A DNA stretch of 6,717 nt, from contig CALGZD010000084.1 in NCBI GenBank assembly GCA_937934635.1, positions 1 to 6,717 on the forward strand, given 5' to 3'. Below the pieces are notes generated by a model that was not told where the DNA came from, did not search any database, and saw nothing but the letters and a program-made list of their open reading frames with translations. Source of the stretch: an uncultured Deinococcales bacterium (GTDB lineage: Bacteria; Deinococcota; Deinococci; Deinococcales; Trueperaceae). Position numbers and translations under genes: made by a program. This document shows, one piece after another, positions 5,384 to 6,717 of this stretch. Within the stretch, counting starts at the first letter, position 1, and each line of letters starts with the position of its first letter.

Positions 5384-6556
5384 TTAGGACAGTAAAGATT
5401 CGTAGATTTCTATGAGCTGTTTGTAATTTACTTCAGGACTGTAATGCTCCTGATGCCTTGTTATATTTGCTTGTGACATAGCTTGCCAAACTTCAGGGGT
5501 TGTTTGTAAGGCTTGTTCTAAAGCAGGTATAAGTGAATTTGGGTTTTGCTGGTCGAAGAAAAAGCCTGTTTGAGGTGTAACTACATCCAGAAAGGCTGCT
5601 ACATTTGGGACGATGACAGGCGTGCCTAGCGATAGCGATTCTAGAAGAACCATAGAAAGACCTTCGTACCAGCGGGACGGCATGACGAGGTACTCACTAG
5701 CAGCGATTTGGGCGAGAGCGCGGGGGCGCTCGAGCCACCCCACAAACTCCACATCATCCATCCTTTTTGCCTGCTCCTCCAAAACCCCTCGATTTTCACC
5801 ATCCCCAACAATCAGCAGCTTATAGTCCTGAGTATCAGCTTGCTTCCAAGCATCTAGTAACAAGTCAACACCTTTTTCATAGGCAAGTCGACCTAAAAAC
5901 ATGACCTGTTTTTTTCTTTCGGGCACAACCTCAATATTTGGCTTGCTTACAAAATTGGGTTTTACCAAAATTTTTTCTTCAGGCAAACCAGCACGTACCA
6001 TGATGTCTTTCGCAAAATTACTTAAAGCAATATACCTGTCTATCTTATATTTAAAAGTGCCAATAGTTTTATGCAATTGCTGCATTCCTACAAGCGCACC
6101 TGTACTTAGAATATTGTCTCTATAGCATTTATGCTTTAAAGCTGGTAATGCAAACCCATCAACACAAAGTTCACAAGGCTTTCCTTGTCGCATCAACAAA
6201 CCATTGGCACAGGTCAGCCTGTAATTATGTAATGTTTGGACTATAGGAATATGCTTTTTCTGTATAGCCCAGTAAATACTGGGGCTTAGTTGTGGGAAGG
6301 TGTTGTGGACATGAACAATATCTGGTGGTGAAGACTCTAAGTATTCACCGATAGCACGGTAAGACTTTTGCGACCAAAGGGTCATAGCACCAAGTTTTAC
6401 TTTATTGATGATGCCACTACTATCTAAATCTTCATTGCTGACACCAAAACTATCGACTGTATGACCATGTGATGTGAGTAACTCTTTTTCAAGCTCCAAG
6501 ACAGTGTCTTCGCCACCTAATTGCTCGTATCTATTGTGAACTTGAAGTATTTTCAT
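5384..6556 (-). CDS. GT4-type glycosyltransferase with four-cysteine motif
   Basis: A 390-residue predicted cytoplasmic or membrane-associated GT-B glycosyltransferase. Such enzymes transfer a sugar from a nucleotide donor, usually when building surface polysaccharide or lipid-linked glycan. The N-terminal M-K-I-L-Q-V-H-N...G-G-E-D-T-V start is typical of the family, with G-G-E at residues 14-16. H-N-Y-R-L-x-C is followed by C-x-x-C and a fourth cysteine (Cys116, 128, 131, 144), a likely metal or structural site in this subfamily. The C-terminal Rossmann domain has G-R-L-A-Y-E-K-G (222-229), I-V-G-D-G and the E-x7-E nucleotide-sugar signature (Glu298, Glu306). The ATG at 6556 fits the conserved N-terminus but has no clear Shine-Dalgarno. 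A GTG at 6598 would add 14 residues and does have a purine-rich site, but both lie in a dispersed-type repeat. No other sugar genes are visible to indicate the product. The central part (5690-5830) is unusually GC-rich. Confidence 0.9.
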   Translation of the reverse strand: MKILQVHNRYEQLGGEDTVLELEKELLTSHGHTVDSFGVSNEDLDSSGIINKVKLGAMTLWSQKSYRAIGEYLESSPPDIVHVHNTFPQLSPSIYWAIQKKHIPIVQTLHNYRLTCANGLLMRQGKPCELCVDGFALPALKHKCYRDNILSTGALVGMQQLHKTIGTFKYKIDRYIALSNFAKDIMVRAGLPEEKILVKPNFVSKPNIEVVPERKKQVMFLGRLAYEKGVDLLLDAWKQADTQDYKLLIVGDGENRGVLEEQAKRMDDVEFVGWLERPRALAQIAASEYLVMPSRWYEGLSMVLLESLSLGTPVIVPNVAAFLDVVTPQTGFFFDQQNPNSLIPALEQALQTTPEVWQAMSQANITRHQEHYSPEVNYKQLIEIYESLLS

Positions 6557-6591
6557 AATTGACAAATTGGTATGTAGTGCTTGACTTTGTG

Positions 6592-6632
6592 CCCTCACCC
6601 CTGACCCCTCTATCCTAAAATTGGGAGAGGGG
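6592..6632. repeat. dispersed-type 'ccctcacccctgacccctct' inverted repeat
   Basis: It reads ccctcacccctgacccctct and then, after an AT stretch, ttgggagagggg. The outer arms cccctct (6605-6611) and agagggg (6626-6632) pair exactly, with two further possible C-G pairs inside. Sequences of this form (ccctcacccc...ccctctccc...gggagaggg) are, from general knowledge, a common intergenic repeat in proteobacterial genomes. Only one copy lies in the window, so its repeat status here is inferred. It occupies the leader of the glycosyltransferase gene. Confidence 0.55.
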
Positions 6633-6717
6633 AAAATAAATTCTATAAATGAGATGCTGGACGTTACTTAGAACAATATAAAGTTATTAGACTGCCCCTG
6701 AAACTCTGCGTTTGATA
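6633..6717. other. right-edge sequence with no supported gene
   Basis: These 85 bp are AT-rich apart from the last ~30 bp. Leftward, a tataga (6654-6649) could serve as a -10 element for the glycosyltransferase gene, but no convincing -35 accompanies it. Short open frames run leftward from the edge and end within 30-55 bp; any could be the tail of an outside gene, and none is recognisable. Confidence 0.3.

Noticed and set aside
5613..6125. Rightward frames of 70 and 74 codons opposite the glycosyltransferase
   Set aside because: They are antisense shadows with no start signals or recognisable domains.
6660..6717. End of another leftward gene or of an insertion sequence at the right edge
   Set aside because: All three leftward frames stop after 9-17 codons and none of the peptides is recognisable. 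The stretch is too short to support a call.

Overview
This is a moderately AT-rich bacterial chromosomal window (about 40% G+C by eye). It looks Gram-negative and most likely gammaproteobacterial. That placement is an inference from two repeat styles at its edges, the 'tgtaggatgggc...gcccatc' palindromic element and the 'ccctcacccctgacccctct' family. No rRNA, tRNA or other taxonomic marker is present, so it is tentative. There are no tRNA or rRNA genes, CRISPR arrays or complete insertion sequences.

Left end (1-1180): an AT-rich reading frame, cut by the window edge, runs rightward and carries a PD-(D/E)XK-like nuclease signature. It ends next to a 139-bp non-autonomous, MITE-like element whose termini are inverted repeats and are themselves hairpins. 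On the other side of that element, reading leftward, lies the C-terminal stub of a CocE/NonD (peptidase S15-like) hydrolase with no N-terminal or catalytic part. This end looks like reworked accessory DNA.

Centre (1182-5180): all genes read leftward. The first is a divergent IMP dehydrogenase/GMP reductase family enzyme with no CBS domains. It has its own terminator and an 11-bp tandem repeat upstream. Next comes a compact three-gene ABC-2 type export operon, transcribed permease, permease, ATPase (from 5180 down to 2594). Its junctions are 3 nt and 1 nt, and one Shine-Dalgarno sequence is embedded in the last codons of the preceding gene. The two permeases would form the membrane channel and the ATPase would drive it. 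The operon resembles the uncharacterised COG4586/COG4587/COG3694 group, so the substrate is unknown.

Right end (5384-6717): a GT4-type glycosyltransferase, also leftward, with a four-cysteine motif in its N-terminal half. Its leader overlaps a dispersed-type inverted repeat that may affect where translation begins. The last 85 bp hold no gene that can be supported.

I see no complete new multi-gene system here. The best candidate for something undescribed is the truncated nuclease-like gene beside the MITE; its missing N-terminus and left-hand neighbours are outside the window.
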